Of a DNA stretch of 64,000 nucleotides, positions 62,233-64,000 are shown piece by piece; positions within the stretch are counted from its first letter, which is position 1, and every line of letters begins with the position of its first letter. The stretch spans positions 62,001 to 126,000 of the forward strand of contig NZ_JAIVKU010000001.1 of the NCBI RefSeq assembly GCF_020524165.1. The letters are read 5' to 3'. This DNA comes from Guptibacillus hwajinpoensis (lineage in GTDB: Bacteria > Bacillota > Bacilli > Bacillales > Guptibacillaceae). The notes under the pieces were generated by a model. It worked only from the letters and a program-made list of their open reading frames with translations. It was not told the DNA's origin and searched no databases. Position numbers and translations under genes: made by a program.

Positions 62233-63039
62233 GTGACAGAACTCAAGGGGATTTGGAAGGATTGGCGACTACATTTACTTGTATTAGTCATTGTAGCGTT
62301 TACGGAGTGGATAGGCGTCTTTCAATTTACGGTGGGGCCAGGCGTAATCCTGCTATTGCCGATGCTATATGCAATGCTCATTGGACTTGGTTTGTTTTTT
62401 ACACCAGTTATTAAAAAAGCGCAGTCACTAAATGCTGAACCGCTTATTGTGCTTGGAGTTACCTTGCTTATTGCAAAAATTGGAGTGATCATTGGGCCTT
62501 CACTACCGAAATTAATTGAGGCAGGGCCGGCTTTGCTGCTTCAGGAATTTGGGAATTTGGGCACGATTTTCATTGCTCTTCCGATTGCTGTTTTACTTGG
62601 ATTAAAGAGAGAAAGCATTGGTATGACGCATTCTGTCGCACGAGAGCCAAACGTTGGATTAATTGTTGATAAATACGGTTTTAATTCACCTGAAGGACGA
62701 GGCGTGATGGCGATTTACATCTTTGGTACTGTTTTTGGAGCAGTATTTATGGGCGTGATTTCCGGATTCCTTGCGACCATTACACCTTTACATCCGCTAT
62801 CGTTCGCAATGGCTTCTGGGATTGGAAGTGGAAGTATGATGGCTGCTGCAAGTGGCTCGCTCGTTGCTGCTTTTCCTGCATTTTCAGATGACATTATCGC
62901 ATTTGCAGGTGCGAGCAATTTGCTGTCATTATCAACTGGATTATACATGAGTATTTTCATTGGTCTTCCACTAACAGAAAAGATGTATCAGCTGATGACA
63001 AGAAAAAAAGCATCGCATAGTGTGGAAAAGGGGGCATAA
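62233..63039 (+). CDS. DUF3100 integral membrane protein
   Basis: 268 residues from GTG 62233 with GGGGG upstream. About eight hydrophobic segments. The stretch SIGMTHSVAREPNVGLI near residue 137 and SGIGSGSMMAAASGSL near 195 are conserved-looking, typical of DUF3100. It forms an operon with the next small membrane protein (gap of 1 base). Function unknown; the Gly/Ser-rich helices suggest a transporter. Confidence 0.85.
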   Translation: MTELKGIWKDWRLHLLVLVIVAFTEWIGVFQFTVGPGVILLLPMLYAMLIGLGLFFTPVIKKAQSLNAEPLIVLGVTLLIAKIGVIIGPSLPKLIEAGPALLLQEFGNLGTIFIALPIAVLLGLKRESIGMTHSVAREPNVGLIVDKYGFNSPEGRGVMAIYIFGTVFGAVFMGVISGFLATITPLHPLSFAMASGIGSGSMMAAASGSLVAAFPAFSDDIIAFAGASNLLSLSTGLYMSIFIGLPLTEKMYQLMTRKKASHSVEKGA

Positions 63040-63040
63040 G

Positions 63041-63496
63041 ATGCTACTAAAAAATGTACAAGAGTGGACGTTGTTATTAATCATCTTTGGTCTGATTGCC
63101 GCCATTGGAAACTGGGTTGGCTACAGTGTTTTTCCAATTTCATCTTTACCAGGTATGACCGTATTAATCGTGATTTGTTTAGCGGGACTTATTCTTCAGC
63201 ACGTTCTTCCTGTCAATATTCCAAGCGTTGCTTACATCGGGATTATTGGGATTCTTGTATCGATGCCTGTCATGCCTGGTTCAGAGTATATTGTGAAGTG
63301 GACTGAAAACATTAATATTCTTGCTCTAGCAACACCAATTCTTGCATATGCAGGTATTGCAATAGGTCGCTCATGGACCGATTTTGTAAAGCTTGGATGG
63401 CGTAGCGTTGTCGTAGCTATGTTCGTAATGGTAGGAACGTTTCTCGGCTCAGCATTGATTGCTGAAGTTGTGCTACGCATGCAAAATCTAATATAG
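63041..63496 (+). CDS. Small membrane protein paired with DUF3100
   Basis: 151 residues from ATG 63041, preceded by AAAGGGGGC; an earlier in-frame start overlaps the upstream gene. About five hydrophobic helices. LPGMTVLIVICLAGLILQHVLP and ALATPILAYAGIAIGRSW are the main features. Coupled to the DUF3100 gene, the two probably build one membrane complex. Function unknown. Confidence 0.82.
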   Translation: MLLKNVQEWTLLLIIFGLIAAIGNWVGYSVFPISSLPGMTVLIVICLAGLILQHVLPVNIPSVAYIGIIGILVSMPVMPGSEYIVKWTENINILALATPILAYAGIAIGRSWTDFVKLGWRSVVVAMFVMVGTFLGSALIAEVVLRMQNLI

Positions 63497-63502
63497 ATCC
63501 AT

Positions 63503-63531
63503 AAAAAACTTCCCTTGCGGAAGTTTTTTTG
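63503..63531. terminator. Bidirectional terminator
   Basis: Stem AAAAAACTTCC 63503-63513 / GGAAGTTTTTT 63519-63529. Confidence 0.82.
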
Positions 63532-63548
63532 TTTGGAAATAACGATGT

Positions 63549-64000
63549 TCAAATCAGACTTTCTAATAAATGCAGGGAATGGCAATAGATTTTCTGGGCA
63601 TTGCCTGAAAAGTCCGGTTCTGGTAATGAAAATAACGAAAGGGCAGGTGTGTTAATGAACCAATCTCTGCGATCGGGTGGTTCATGATGGACGTCTTTCC
63701 AAACAGATAAAGTAGGACTATAAATGCGCGGTCCTTTTTCAAGTTTACATTTTTTTAGGACGCGTTTTTCATCTAAACTTCCTTCCTTTATGGGGTGAAA
63801 CAGCTCTGGCCAAAAATCTTTTCTAGATCCTGTGTGAGAGGAGCTTATTGCCCACTGTATGATTTCATTTAGAACGTGTTGATTCGAAAATACGAGTTGA
63901 TAAAGTCGTTTTCCTAGTTCAATCCGTTCTTTCACATAAAGAAAGTGGTGGGCAGGTTCTCCAATGAGTTGAATCGCGTTGTTTCGTACCATGGGAAAGA
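63549..64000 (-). CDS. Partial gene at right edge, possibly DUF2515 (YppC-like)
   Basis: An open frame on the minus strand runs from the window edge to a stop at 63549. The first ATG (63992) has no ribosome site in the eight bases visible, so the gene probably continues beyond the window. The visible part includes ERIELGKRLYQLVF and SSHTGSRKDFWPELF, then KGPRIYSPTLSVWKDVHHE; this recalls the C-terminal half of DUF2515 (B. subtilis YppC) proteins, from memory only. Function unknown. Confidence 0.6.
   Translation of the reverse strand, partial: FPMVRNNAIQLIGEPAHHFLYVKERIELGKRLYQLVFSNQHVLNEIIQWAISSSHTGSRKDFWPELFHPIKEGSLDEKRVLKKCKLEKGPRIYSPTLSVWKDVHHEPPDRRDWFINTPALSLFSLPEPDFSGNAQKIYCHSLHLLESLI

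Noticed and set aside
62139..62414. Alternative 91-codon frame ahead of the DUF3100 gene
   Set aside because: It overlaps the DUF3100 gene in another frame, has no membrane or family signature, and GTG 62233 has the better context.

Overview
The window looks like chromosome from an endospore-forming Bacillaceae member. The signs are moderate GC, AGGAGG-type ribosome binding sites, many U-tailed intrinsic terminators, CcpA-type cre boxes, S-box and purine riboswitches, a LexA box, a ywcE-like spore gene next to qoxABCD, and a class D sortase with its substrate. The flavour is that of alkaliphilic or marine Bacillus relatives, but the species is inference. I saw no rRNA, tRNA, phage, transposase or CRISPR array.

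Layout. 1-6400: tail of an unknown gene, an ABC-2 type exporter pair, an MFS drug exporter, an rRNA methyltransferase and an NAD(P)-binding oxidoreductase. 6405-13553: an oxidation cluster made of an R2-like ligand-binding oxidase, an aldehyde dehydrogenase and an iron alcohol dehydrogenase in one operon, a divergent LuxR-type regulator, and a molybdopterin oxidoreductase overlapping a DUF1330-like gene. 13592-18491: Old Yellow Enzyme homologue and a gluconate module (RpiR regulator, 6-phosphogluconate dehydrogenase, gluconokinase). 18487-18751: two and a bit copies of a 123-bp hairpin repeat. 18812-23427: CarD-like regulator, Gfo/Idh/MocA oxidoreductase, iron alcohol dehydrogenase, and adenine deaminase behind a purine riboswitch. 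23782-34579: alpha-glucosidase, secreted coiled-coil protein, cupin/HD-GYP protein, topoisomerase III, CPA1 antiporter, FAD protein, second MFS exporter.

34799-43434: sucrose module (LacI regulator, PTS IIBC, sucrose-6-phosphate hydrolase), the qoxABCD quinol oxidase operon and convergent ywcE. 43616-51808: membrane protein, Eis-like acetyltransferase, an ArsR gene with two DUF606 transporters, a secreted SGNH hydrolase, an apparently SOS-controlled 49-residue ORF, an S-box riboswitch leading the S-methylmethionine genes mmuP-mmuM, and an SDR. 52009-64000: aldehyde dehydrogenase, small membrane protein, GNAT enzyme, an ascorbate-type PTS with PRD regulator, an LPXTA surface protein with its sortase, a dicarboxylate symporter, a DUF3100 membrane pair and a partial gene.

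The strongest leads are: (1) the R2lox/dehydrogenase/molybdoenzyme cluster, a possible undescribed oxidative pathway; (2) a guanine-class aptamer (C at the discriminator) in front of adenine deaminase, with a Shine-Dalgarno sequestering platform; (3) the tandem structured repeats after gntK and the compositionally odd 3' end of gntK; (4) a LexA-box promoter followed by a terminator and a small ORF; (5) an ArsR promoter that appears to give leaderless mRNA and shares its operator with the transporter genes; (6) a parS-like site at topB; (7) an FNR/Rex-type palindrome at qox.
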